Assembly: GCA_905221605.1 (NCBI GenBank) | Contig: CAJNDS010000169.1 | Location: 987,001 to 1,051,000, forward strand | Source of the DNA: Symbiodinium natans | Taxonomy: Eukaryota; Sar; Dinophyceae; Suessiales; Symbiodiniaceae | Reading direction: 5' to 3' | Length of the DNA stretch: 64,000 bases | Shown: positions 49,214 through 58,187 of the stretch, piece after piece | How the letters are laid out: the number at the start of each line of letters is the position of its first letter | Position numbering within the stretch: the stretch's first letter is position 1 | Notes under the pieces: model-generated | Database searches by the model: none | Seen by the model: the letters and a program-made list of their open reading frames with translations, nothing else | Told to the model about the DNA's origin: nothing | Translations under genes and position numbers: made by a program

Positions 49214-49723
49214 TGAAAACACAAATATCTGGGTTTAGGGTTTGGGGTTCAGGATAAACGTGGAGGGGTTTTCCCAACATAGGGGTTATCTGCTTCGGGG
49301 TTTCCCGAAGGGTTATTTATTTTGGGGGGGGGGGGGGTACAGTCGGGGTACTATTCTGGGACATACGCTTTCTGACCCTCGGTAAACCTTAGTTTTCTTC
49401 TCTGAACCCTAAACCCTAAGCCCGAAGCCCTAAGCCCTAAAACCTGCCCCCAAACCCTTAAAAAGTAGGGCCAAATCCCTCCTAAAGGGTTGGTGAGACC
49501 CTTTGATGCCTGGAAAAAGGCCGGATCCAAAGCGTCAGGAGCTCTTGGAGAAGGACCAAGTTCGGGTTTAGGGTTTAGGGTTTCGGGCTTAGGAACATGG
49601 CTGAACATCCTTCCTGCTTCGTGAGGGCTTAGGAGGTTCAGGGTTTGGGGGCCGGGGGGAGGGGATAGGGGGTTGGGAGGTGGGCGCTTCTGTGTTCCTT
49701 TTCCTGTTTCTCCGCGCCGCAAG

Positions 49724-50029
49724 GAGAGCCGCCGCTTGCGCATTGAGAACGCGGCTCGGGGCTCAGATGGCGAAGCCAAAGAGCACGGCTTCCCAAAAAG
49801 CCTTGCGTTTGAGGGTTGTGGGTGTGTCTTGGGGGGTTTGGAGTTTAGGGCCTTAAACCCTAAACTCTAAACCCTAAACCCTAAACCCTAATGCCAGTTC
49901 TCGGGTTTGGGATTGAAGTTTTTGGGTTCCTGAACCCAACAGCAAACGAAAAAAAAACCCACGGCCTGATCCCCTTGCCCCGAGGAGCTGAAGAAAAGGC
50001 TGCAGTTTGGCTCCGAGTTCTTGAAGCAG
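49724..50029 (+). CDS. coiled-coil gene fragment, copy 1, split by a GC-AG intron
   Basis: A strong pyrimidine tract and GCAAG precede exon 49724-49753 (ESRRLRIENA). Intron 49754-49984. Exon 49985-50029 (ELKKRLQFGSEFLKQ) ends CAG|GTGTAT. Joined, with the preceding Lys, it aligns with KENRRLRVENAELKKRLYF encoded without interruption at 50797-50853: 16 of 19 residues match while many third positions differ. Leu at seven-residue spacing suggests a leucine-zipper-like coiled coil. The protein itself is not identified. Confidence 0.6.
49754..49984 (+). other. 231-base GC-AG intron with inverted telomere units
   Basis: Starts GCTCGGGG, ends CCCCGAG. Contains GAGTTTAGGG (49841-49850) and its exact complement CCCTAAACTC (49858-49867) separated by seven bases, then three more CCCTAAA units. 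Absent from the paralogous copy at 50.8 kb. Confidence 0.6.
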
Positions 50030-50049
50030 GTGTATCGGGAAGACGGGGG

Positions 50050-50145
50050 TTTTAGGGTTTAGGGCTTCGGGTTTAGGGCTTCGGGCTTAGGGTTAGGGTT
50101 CAGGGTTCAGGGTTCAGGGTTTAGGGTTTAGGGTTTAGGGAATAG
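50050..50145. repeat. TTTAGGG/TTCAGGG block
   Basis: TTTAGGG, TTCGGG and TTCAGGG units, G-rich on plus, downstream of the copy 1 exons. Confidence 0.88.
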
Positions 50146-50640
50146 GGGCTTGAATGATTGGGGGGTGAAGGTTTGGGGGTTGAGGATCGTATGAATATCA
50201 TATAGGGTGGGCTTCGGGGTTCACTGCAGGAGATCATTGCAAGCCCACTGGTTACAGACTTGCTGTATAGAGGGCCTCTGCACCCAACAGAGGGGGTGGC
50301 GGGTTGCCCACCTTACCCCTGTCGATGATTTACTGCAATCGCATGGGGCTTGGTGGAGGGTTTTTCGTCCGCGGTCTTGTTTTGAAGACCGCCCGGGCCG
50401 GGTGCTCTGTGTAACACAACACTGTTGTTTTGAGACGCCCCAAACCCTAAGCCCTAAACCCGGTTGTTTCTGATTTGGCGGGGCCTGTGTTTTGTGATGC
50501 CGATTTGTTCTAGAAGCTTCCCCAGATGTAGGGCCCTTTGCCCGAGACCCGAAGCCTCTGAGCACCCTCCCCAGTGCCCTTACGCCAAGCCTCTCTCTAA
50601 CCGCGCTCCAGCCCTGTAGGAAACTGAACCTTAAAAATGT
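50146..50640. other. overlapping frames, no firm gene
   Basis: Open on both strands between 50207 and 50643 without repeat units (the minus frame includes KQQCCVTQSTRPGRSSKQDR). No motif and no splice context settle it. Confidence 0.3.
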
Positions 50641-50752
50641 CAACCCTAAACCCTAAACCCCTAAAACCCTAAAACCCTAAAACCCTAAAACCCTAAAACC
50701 CTAAAACCCTAAAATCCTCAAACCCTCAAACCCTCAAACCCTCAACCTTTTT
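50641..50752. repeat. CCCTAAAA octamer and CCCTCAAA array
   Basis: Seven CCCTAAAA units and three CCCTCAAA units, C-rich on plus, before the copy 2 exon. Confidence 0.92.
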
Positions 50753-50788
50753 TTCTTACAAAGAAAACCCAAACAATCGTCCCAGCAG

Positions 50789-50898
50789 ACCTGCCGAAGG
50801 AGAATCGGCGGCTGCGGGTGGAGAACGCCGAGCTGAAGAAGCGGCTCTACTTCGCCAACCCCTATGTCTCGCCCTCAAGAGCGAAGAGTCTTTGCTGA
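50789..50898 (+). CDS. coiled-coil gene fragment, copy 2, unsplit
   Basis: TCCCAGCAG acceptor; reads LPKENRRLRVENAELKKRLY then FANPYVSPSRAKSLC and TGA, or ends earlier at TAT|GTCTCG. Leu residues fall every seven positions (L-x6-L-x6-L). It is the uninterrupted paralogue of 49724-50029 and shows the intron position there is real. Confidence 0.6.
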
Positions 50899-50929
50899 TT
50901 TTGAGGCCTTGTAAATGAAAAAGCCCCGA

Positions 50930-51170
50930 ACCCTAAGCCCTAAACCTTAAACCCTAAACCCCAAACCCTAAACCCTAAACCCTAAACCCCAAACCCAAGG
51001 ACTGTAGGATGGCAAGCTGGGTTCAAGAACCGGCTTTCCTTCAATCCCTGAAAGGGAGATTGGAGCTAGCCCATCCCAAAATGTCAAGCTTTCCTCAGAC
51101 CTTGTGTTCCAAGCTCCTGACCCTAAACCCTTAACCCTAAACCCTAAACCCCCTAAGACCCTAAGCCCCT
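50930..51170. repeat. CCCTAAA blocks
   Basis: C-rich units at 50930-50998 and 51120-51165. Confidence 0.88.
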
Positions 51171-51189
51171 GAACGAAGCCCGTGAGCAC

Positions 51190-51440
51190 GAGGGTGTAGG
51201 GTTTCGGGTTGTTGGGGGTTTGGGTTTAGGGAACAGGGTTTAAGGTTTATTGTGGCACCTTGCAGTTAGAATGAAGTTGCGCACTCGGCTTTAGGAATTT
51301 TGGGGCTTCAGGAGGCTTAGGGCTTCAAAAAGAGAGAGAGAGAGAGGGGACAAGGCAGACAAATACAAACTGAGGCCAACAAGGCGTCGACATGACTAAG
51401 CTGCCACCCTGAAACCCTAAAGCTTAACAAACAGACCTTC
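51190..51440. other. no gene seen
   Basis: G-rich units near 51195-51250 and a GA microsatellite near 51331-51348. Confidence 0.45.
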
Positions 51441-51460
51441 ATCGGGATTGCAATAGGGGG

Positions 51461-51506
51461 TATTATAACTTTTTTTGAGGGCTGTTAGTAGAAAGGGGAA
51501 CATCCC
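51461..51506. mobile_element. hairpin family A, right half only
   Basis: GAGGGCTGTTAGTAGAAAGG then GGAACATCCC matches the right end of family A; the left half is degraded. Confidence 0.4.
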
Positions 51507-51559
51507 AACCTCCCTAGGCGCAGGGCACCTCCTCCGTGCCGATCTGGGCCCCCTGGAGA

Positions 51560-51850
51560 CGAATGAGGGTTGAAAGGCTTAGGGTTTTAGGGTTTGAAGG
51601 CTTAGGGTTTTAGGGTTTAGGGTTTAGGTTTAAGGGTTTGGGGGTTTAGGGTTTAGGGTTTAGGGTTTGGGTTTAGGGCGGGTTCAGAGTTTAGAGTTTA
51701 GGGTTTAGGGTTTGGGTTTGGGGCTTTAGGGTGTGGGGGTGTTAGGTTCTTGTGGTTTAGGGCTTGGGGTTTTGGGGTTTTGTGGTTTCACGTTTTACGG
51801 TTTACGGTTGATAAGGCTATATGGTCTTATGGTTTATGGTTTGGGGTTGA
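51560..51850. repeat. degenerate TTTAGGG block
   Basis: Long run of G-rich heptamers, octamers and TTTACGG variants. Confidence 0.85.
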
Positions 51851-52178
51851 AGGTTTTGTGGGAAGTACGTGGAACTACAGGAGTTTAAGTGTTGAGGCTT
51901 TTGGGTCAGGGCTCCGGAAACCCTAAACCCTAAGTAGGGTTAGTGTTTCGGACAAACATAGTCCGATGTGCCTTAGGAGCGCAAGCGTTTTGGGGGTTTA
52001 GGACTGCAAGGGTTCATTGGGCCTTCAGATTGCGGGATTCGAGTTTAGGGTTTACGGCTTTGGACCTCAAATTCCTCCCTTAACCAGAACCCTCCCTACC
52101 CCCCCCCCCCCCAAAGCCTAGAAACCCCACCCTAAACCCTAAACCCTAAAAACCCCAAACCGCTAGAAAACCTCCCAG

Positions 52179-52248
52179 TGGCCCAGGTCCCTGTCCCCGT
52201 CATGGCCGCATCACCCAGCTGTGGCTCGCCGAACTCCGGCGCGGCGAG
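52179..52248 (+). CDS. candidate exon, GC donor
   Basis: CCTCCCAG acceptor; reads GPCPRHGRITQLWLAELRRG plus E; GAG|GCGTCT. CCCTAAA units upstream, a long TTTAGGG array downstream. Confidence 0.45.
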
Positions 52249-52257
52249 GCGTCTTTG

Positions 52258-52488
52258 TTTAGGGTTCGGGTTAGGGTTTAGGGTTTAGGGTTTAGGGTTT
52301 AGGGTTTAGGGTTTAGGGTTTAGGGTTAGGGTTTAGGGTTAGGGTTTAGGGTTTAGGGTGTAGGGTTTAGGGTTTAGGGTTTAGGGTGTAGGGTTTAGGG
52401 TTTAGGGTTTAGGGTTCAGGCAGGGTTTAGGGCTTCGGGCTTCGGGCTTAGGGCTTAGGGCTTGGGGTTTAGGGTTTAGGGTTGTTCC
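52258..52488. repeat. TTTAGGG array
   Basis: More than 25 G-rich units including TTAGGG hexamers, TGTAGGG and TTCGGGC variants, starting ten bases after the exon. Confidence 0.95.
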
Positions 52489-52576
52489 CCCGTATACTAA
52501 CAGTCCTTCATAAGGATTAAAATCCGGGGGCACCAGAGTCCCTATTAAGGACTGCTCGTATGAGGGGGAACATCTC
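52489..52576. mobile_element. hairpin element, family A copy 2
   Basis: GTATACTAACAGTCCTTCAT on the left, TTAAGGACTGCTCGTATG on the right, outer GTTCCCCC/GGGGGAAC. Sits directly at the end of the TTTAGGG array. Confidence 0.6.
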
Positions 52577-52721
52577 AAGTTTGGGTTTTTAAGTTTCAAG
52601 CTTAGGGCTTTTAGCGGTTGCCGTTTTGGAGAAAGGGCTGCGTGAGGACTACTGTTGGACCTGCTTTAGTGGGGGCCCTCTCTTTACAGTCAAGTTGGCC
52701 GGGCTATTCCGGAACGTAGGA

Positions 52722-52835
52722 CCTTGGTAGCCCAGTGGTACCCTTTTCCCTTTTTTTTGGGCTCAAGGTTCCTTATAAAGTAACCAACCCCAAAAAGGGT
52801 GCCCTTAGTATAGTATGGTTACTGGGCTACTAAGG
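52722..52835. mobile_element. hairpin element, family B copy 2
   Basis: CCTTGGTAGCCCAGTGGTAC on the left, GGTTACTGGGCTACTAAGG on the right: near-perfect 19-base inverted ends. 114 bases, non-coding. Confidence 0.65.
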
Positions 52836-53404
52836 GACTGTTTGGATCCGCAATCAAGGCAAATCGTCCGGGTGTCGTGAGAACATTTCGTGCGGCACGC
52901 CTTTAAAATCAATTGCCGGGCCTCTCTGTCCCTTTTTGACTTTCTCGTCTTAACTCATCTCAACTCCTCCCTTTTCAAATCATATAAACCCCGTGGACCG
53001 TTTAAAGAGAGCCAGCACCAGCTTCGACTGTTCTGGGGTTGGGAGGGGGGGGGTTGTGCCCCGAAGCTGGTCAAACATTAAGGGTCGACGTTTTCGGGCT
53101 ACGTGACAGTTGCATGTTTGGCATTTCAGGCCACGTCGCCTGCTCCAAAACAACAGCAACAAAAACTTGATTGAGCCCTGCGTGGGCCTTGCTGAGGCAA
53201 CCCTGAATCCTGGAAGCCCTGAACCCTCCACCCCAAATTCACGCCTGTGATTCACGTGTGTGTTTACGAGCTCAAAATATCCACGCCGCCACAGCACCAG
53301 CTGCGTCTGTCAGACAATGCGGGTGGGGCAATAGCAGTGGCGGGTAGAAGTAACATGCAGGAACACACCATCGAACACACCATCGAGCACACACACACAC
53401 CACC

Positions 53405-53611
53405 ATGGAACCAAACCACCCCCAAAACCCCCTGCATTGCTTCAGGGGTGCGACTATGTCCGCGGCTTTCGGCCCAGATACTCTCTTGCTTGCACGTTGC
53501 GTTCGGGGTTTCGGACTAGGACCTTTTGTCCCGAGGTTGCAGGATACACTTGGTGCACAGGTCAGCTTGCCAGGCCATCTCAAGACAAGTGCTTGTACAT
53601 TCAATGTATAG
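53405..53611 (+). CDS. candidate small open frame
   Basis: ATG to TAG, 68 codons: MEPNHPQNPLHCFRGATMSA, AFGPDTLLLARCVRGFGLGP, FVPRLQDTLGAQVSLPGHLK, TSACTFNV. Free of repeats. A minus frame overlaps. No family recognised. Confidence 0.4.
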   Translation: MEPNHPQNPLHCFRGATMSAAFGPDTLLLARCVRGFGLGPFVPRLQDTLGAQVSLPGHLKTSACTFNV

Positions 53612-53869
53612 GTTCCCTATAAAATCAGAAGCAGCCCAGTATGCCCTGTAAGATCGTTTCTATTCCTGCGGGCACTTAAAGGCCCTCAAATAAACCCCAG
53701 GACCTGGTGACTGGAGGTCTTTCAGGATTCAGCGTTTAGGGAGCTTTAGGGTTTGTAAGGGTTTAGTAGGGTTTATAAGGGTTGATAAGGGTTTAGGGTT
53801 TATAAGGGTTTAGGTAGGGCTGTTCGGGTTTCAGGGTTTACGGCATTTACAATCCTGAACCGCCCGAAG

Positions 53870-53912
53870 TCAGCCGATCGCCAAGGGGTGTGGCTCTGGG
53901 CAGGCCCGACGG
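53870..53912 (+). CDS. candidate micro-exon
   Basis: GCCCGAAG acceptor; SADRQGVWLWAGPT plus one base; CGG|GTTTAGGG donor in the repeat. Confidence 0.4.
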
Positions 53913-54307
53913 GTTTAGGGTTTAGGGTTTAGGGTTTAAATGTACCGGCACAGTGGCAGTTCTCAAAACTCACCGCAGTTTCAGGAGAGGGGTAGTATAG
54001 TTCCAAATCAGGAATGACAAAAGGGACCAGAAGTTAGGGAGCCAACCTGGCATCTATCCAGTCGCAATCAGTACCCGAGCAGTCAGCATGGAGACTTTCT
54101 GACTAGCCATGGGCTTGATTCGAAGTGAACCAAACACTAGTTAACCTCTCGTCAGCCTGTATTCTGGTAGTGCAGAGCACACCCGAACACCCCCCTCACT
54201 CCCTTATCCTCTCAGCGGTACCCGAAAGATCCAAGCTCCACTCCGAAAGAAGAACCCGACAATCGTCATATGATAGGCATGCCGCAGATTCTGGTTCAGA
54301 GCTTTAT

Positions 54308-54400
54308 AGGCTTTATAGGGCGGGGTACAGCGGCTGAAAGTCTTAGGAGGCTAGAGGCTTTATAGGGTGGGGTACAGTGGCTGAAAGTCTTAGGAGGTGA
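54308..54400. repeat. 47-base tandem duplication
   Basis: AGGCTTTATAGGG-GGGGTACAG-GGCTGAAAGTCTTAGGAGG is present twice with two C/T differences. Confidence 0.85.
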
Positions 54401-54604
54401 CAAGTCACGTCACAGTACAACCCGAAAGTTGTTTGAACCAGCTACAACTATAGAAATCCGACGTACTTACAACTCCAAGATATCACTGTCCCTGAGCCCA
54501 CACTTCTGGTGTACTCTCCATGCGAATCTCTCCTCGCTTCACGTATTAGGTACAGAGTTCCTCTCGCTTTTGCATTGTGAGTGTGTTTGTTTCCGATGTA
54601 TTAG

Positions 54605-54651
54605 TTGTGCTGGCATGAACGCTTGGACAGCACAACACTTCGGGCTGATGA
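54605..54651 (+). CDS. candidate micro-exon
   Basis: GATGTATTAG acceptor; CAGMNAWTAQHFGLM; CCCTAAA follows. Confidence 0.35.
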
Positions 54652-54724
54652 GCCCTAAACCCTAAACCCGAAACCCTAAACCCTAAACCCCCAACTCGTA
54701 AGGAGACCAGTTATTTTCTTGCAG

Positions 54725-54793
54725 GTGTCCCCGGGGACGGGCACCCCGGCCACGCCTGCGCAGGGCTCCGGAACGCCCATCCAGCCGCTTCCT
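54725..54793 (+). CDS. candidate exon, Thr/Pro/Gly-rich linker
   Basis: Classic TTATTTTCTTGCAG acceptor after a CCCTAAA block; VSPGTGTPATPAQGSGTPIQ then PLP; CCT|GTCAAT donor, phase 0. A hairpin element begins 20 bases later. Confidence 0.5.
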
Positions 54794-54813
54794 GTCAATC
54801 TGCCTTGCCCCTG

Positions 54814-54919
54814 CTTGGAGGTTCACGGTACATATTAACCAATTTCTTACTGTACTTCTAAGCCACTTATGAGCCCCTTATGTGCCCTAATATGTTAATA
54901 AGTACCATGAACCTCCAAG
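54814..54919. mobile_element. hairpin element, family D
   Basis: CTTGGAGGTTCACGGTACAT...ATTAAC on the left; the complement of the right end is CTTGGAGGTTCATGGTACTT...ATTAAC. 106 bases, about 26-base inverted ends with two mismatches. A fragment of the end (CTTGGAGGTTCA) recurs near 55098. Confidence 0.65.
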
Positions 54920-54940
54920 TGAGTTGTCATTCCTGTACAA

Positions 54941-55006
54941 GGACCCAGAGTAGGCTTTTTCGGGGCTTAGGTTCCCTTATAAGCCTCCTTGGTTGCTCTT
55001 GGGTCC
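54941..55006. mobile_element. hairpin element, family C copy 1
   Basis: GGACCCAGAGTAGG on the left and TTGCTCTTGGGTCC on the right. Related to 56601-56694; right-end fragments near 4750 and 2970. Confidence 0.45.
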
Positions 55007-55206
55007 AGTGGAATTCTATGGTGTGGTATACTTCGGCAAGAAAGATCGGTGCCCCAAAGAATGAACTGCACTGGTAAGGCTCCAACATGGACTTTGCTTG
55101 GAGGTTCAAGAGTAATTGAAGGTGGCTGCTAAAAGCCAATATCGTCTCATTGAGGGGTACTTGAGAAAACCTATTTGTTCGCTGAATGCCGCGTGCTGAA
55201 TGTGTC

Positions 55207-55300
55207 TGACAATATATAGCCCTAGACCCTACACCCTAAACCCTAAAGCCTACACCCTAAACCCTAAAGCCTAAACCCTAAGCCCTAAACCCTAGACCTA
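55207..55300. repeat. CCCTAAA/CCCTAAAGCCTA units
   Basis: C-rich units with alternating CCCTAAA and CCTACA variants. Confidence 0.8.
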
Positions 55301-55394
55301 CCAGAGATCTGCGTTGTCCTCATAGTCATTTGTTTATTGTTCGTCCGCGTTGCCGGTCTACAGCGGCTAAGCGGGCTTGGGGTTGAGGGTGTGT

Positions 55395-55520
55395 ACCAGC
55401 TTTGGGGGCTTTAGGGGTCTGAGGGGCTTTAGGGGTTTTAGGGGCTTTAGGGGCTTTAGGGGTTTTAGTGGTTTTAGGGGCTTGAGGGGTTTAGGGGTTT
55501 GGGGGTTTAGGGTTTGGGGA
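55395..55520. repeat. GGGGCTTTA/GGGGTTTTA nonamers
   Basis: About ten nine-base G-rich units, an expanded relative of TTTAGGG. The Gly-Phe-Arg open frame over it is an artefact. Confidence 0.85.
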
Positions 55521-55675
55521 TACGAGTGCCGCGTCCGTTGTGAGAAGCACTATGGTCAGCAAGGGCCCCCACAGTTTAGATGAAGGCCCTACATGGAGCT
55601 CGTCCTCAGAGCGCGGTTCAGGGTTTAGGGTTTAGGGTTCAAGTGCTTTCAACCCGGGAGAAGAACTACTCCTCT

Positions 55676-55786
55676 TGGATGCCCAGTGGTGCCCTTATTA
55701 AATTGTTGGGGGTGTAGGTTCACGTCTAAACCCCTTCATAAGCAACAAAGCAACCTTTTTACGTAGTCCCAGGTTGCTGGGCAGCC
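55676..55786. mobile_element. hairpin, family B-like copy 3
   Basis: GGATGCCCAGTGGTGCCC and AGGTTGCTGGGCAGCC resemble the ends of family B with more changes. Confidence 0.4.
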
Positions 55787-55799
55787 TCGTCCTTGACTG

Positions 55800-56270
55800 T
55801 GTACACTGGAGATATCTAGAAGCTCTTCCCAAGGTCAACCCCTTGAACGTAAGTACCCAAGCAAAGCTTAGATGCTTGCTTTACCATCGGTTCCGTACAA
55901 GGGGCTCCTGCAATTAAAAAGGACCATACGTTAGGACCCCCCGAAACGTGTCACCGTAAGTCTTGAACCCGGCACTGTGAAACACAGCTTTGCCAAGGCA
56001 TGGATTTTGGGTGCCGCTGGCCCGAAATGCCGTCGCCCGGCGTGAATTTAGTCACGGTTTTTTGCAGGTGACTTGAATCTTCAGCGTCTAATTCCTAAAC
56101 CTAAACTCCAAACCCTACAAGTTCACCTTTTTTGCAGGGCTTTTGGGTTGTGACGCTTGGGTGTCGGGCTTGGGGCATGCAGAAGAGGTTCTTTACCTTC
56201 AGCAGCGACGCGGCCACGAACCCTCGCAATTTGAAAAGCCCGACAAAGGCCACGAAACACCCAGGGATTG
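55800..56270. other. no firm gene
   Basis: Mixed sequence with few repeat units; frames short. Confidence 0.4.
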
Positions 56271-56444
56271 AGGGAGAACCCCAAGCCCTAAACCCTAGCC
56301 CTAAACCCTAAACCCCAAACCCCCAAACCCCAAAACCCCGCAACCCGAAGAAGAACCTTCCCACTCAGCTCATGGAGCTCCTTCGCCATCGGACATCCCG
56401 GAGTCGAGTCCCGAACAAAGGCCCGTAGAAACCCCCTGAAGCTT

Positions 56445-56825
56445 GGGATGTTCCCCTTATACTAATGGAGTGGAGTTTAGGGTTTAGGGCTTAGGGCTTA
56501 GGGCTTAGGGTTTAGGGTTTAGGGTTTAGGGTTTAGGGTTTAGGGTTTAGGGTTTAGGGTTTAGGGTTTAGGGTTTAGGGTTTAGGGTTTAGGGCAAGTA
56601 GGACCCGGAGTAGGCCCTTACTCCCTGTTTTTGTTCCCTTCTAAGCCCCCCTGAAAACCAAAAAGGGCACCCTCTTCCTTTACTCTTGGGTCTAGTCCCC
56701 CTACTAACAGTCCTTAAACCCTAAGCCCTAAACCCTAAACCCGAACCCCTAAACACCTAAACCCTAAACCCTAAACCGGGGGTACAACAATCTTTATAAA
56801 GGACTGTTAGTATAGGGGGAACATG
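56445..56825. mobile_element. nested hairpin elements and telomere arrays
   Basis: In order: left end of family A (GGGATGTTCCCCTTATACTA); a TTTAGGG array of about 17 units (56475-56596); a family C element (56601-56694); then a second family A element (56694-56825) whose interior is replaced by about 60 bases of CCCTAAA-type repeat (56718-56776). Confidence 0.55.
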
Positions 56826-57116
56826 AAGCTGTGAATGCCCTTTAGAACCTTCACGCCCGTTTAAAGCCCTTTAGGGCTTAGGGTTTAGGGTTTAAGGTTT
56901 TTAGGGTTTAGGGTTTAGGGAAAGCCCTACCCTTATTTAAACCTATGATGCCCCATTAAACCCGAGCAAACCCCTATTTCAGCCCTATTAAACCTTATTC
57001 AACCCCATTAAGCCTTCTTAGACCCCTGTTAAACCCCTACCCCGCATGAAGCCCTATCAAGCTTTCGCATTCCGACCTCAGCAGAGATATCTGCAGTACC
57101 GCTCCTTGGCTTTCAG

Positions 57117-57173
57117 GTCATGAGCCCAACCGGCCCAACGTGGCTCGAGCCGGCATGCTCTTGGGGCTTTGGG
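57117..57173 (+). CDS. candidate exon
   Basis: CTTGGCTTTCAG acceptor; VMSPTGPTWLEPACSWGFG; G|GTGGCT donor, phase 0. A second frame (HEPNRPNVARAGMLLGLWGG) is open through the acceptor and equally plausible. Confidence 0.4.
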
Positions 57174-57696
57174 GTGGCTTGCATCGGGGTTTAGGGCATT
57201 GGGTTTCGGGGTATACATAGGGTTTCGGGCTGACTTTCTAGGGCTGACATAGGGGTTCCGGCCAAAGGGCTTTGGGGTTTACATAGGGTTTCGCTCTTGG
57301 GGCTTTCCTGCTTACATCGGGGATTAGGGCTCAGGCTTTTGGGGTTGCTGGGTTTTAGGGTTTCGGATGTTGTAGGGTTGCTGGTTTTTAGGTTTTCGGG
57401 TGTTTTAGGGTTTCGGGTATTGGGGGCTCAGGGTTTTAGGCTTTCCGGGCTTTAGGGAGAAATGGGTTTAGGCTTTGGGGGTTTCAAGTGCTTTGGCAAT
57501 ATGGGGCTTGCTGGGATTTAGGATTGAGGTTTCGGGAGTTTCGTGTCTAGGGGTCTTGTTTGAGGATCAGAAGGAGACATTCAAGAAGGAGAGAGGCCAG
57601 CCAGAACCGCTTTTTGTTGGGGGGAAGCCGCACCGACTCTCCAAGATCTGGGCCTCCTGTTACAATTCATTCTCTCGGGCTTTTGGGGGTCACTTT
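57174..57696. other. degenerate G-rich units, no firm gene
   Basis: TTTCGGG, TTTAGGG and CATAGGGTTT motifs spaced irregularly over 57185-57470; a short frame at 57475-57717 without motifs. Confidence 0.4.
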
Positions 57697-57783
57697 GGGA
57701 TGTTCCCTTTATACTAGCAGTCCTCAATTGGGATAATGATAGTGGGTACTATAACCCCTTTTTAAGGCCTAAGGTGAACATCC
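57697..57783. mobile_element. hairpin element, family A copy
   Basis: GGGATGTTCCCTTTATACTA on the left; CTAAGGTGAACATCC on the right, more diverged inside. Confidence 0.5.
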
Positions 57784-57821
57784 AAGGTTCAGCCTAGGTC
57801 CAGGTTGTGTAGGGCTTCGGG

Positions 57822-57896
57822 ATGCCCCTGGCCGTCCGCCCCAAAAAGCAACCTGAAGACTCTCAACATCATGCGTCGTCTACGGGCACAAGCTAG
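57822..57896 (+). CDS. candidate short coding segment
   Basis: ATG to TAG, 24 codons: MPLAVRPKKQPEDSQHHASS then TGTS. Followed by GGTTTAGGGG units. Confidence 0.35.
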   Translation: MPLAVRPKKQPEDSQHHASSTGTS

Positions 57897-57939
57897 TTCC
57901 AGGGTTTAGGGGTTTAGGGGTCAGGGTAGGGTTTAGGGT

Positions 57940-58077
57940 TTAGCTGGATTGATGAGAAGACTTGGCCACGCAGCCAAATTCAAGCTGCTTCACGCCAGGC
58001 CTCTCGTTGCAGCCGTGCAGCATCTTGGCTGTTAGAACTACGTGCCGCTCGGTTCCGCCCGTGGAGTGGAAGCGACA
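57940..58077 (-). CDS. candidate last exon on the minus strand
   Basis: Read on minus after CGACTGAAG: NGCRFHSTGGTERHVVLTAK, MLHGCNERPGVKQLEFGCVA, KSSHQSS and TAA, which abuts the repeat block. Convincing enzyme-like composition. The plus strand is also open over the same bases, but its composition is poorer. No family recognised. Confidence 0.4.
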   Translation of the reverse strand, partial: CRFHSTGGTERHVVLTAKMLHGCNERPGVKQLEFGCVAKSSHQSS

Positions 58078-58187
58078 ACCATTTTCTTCAGTCGGTGTAA
58101 AGCATGTGCAACGCCTCAAAGCCAACTGCCGTCTCGAACATGCTTTGGAGTTTAGGTGTTTCGTTTTGACTACTGGAGTCAGGGGGT

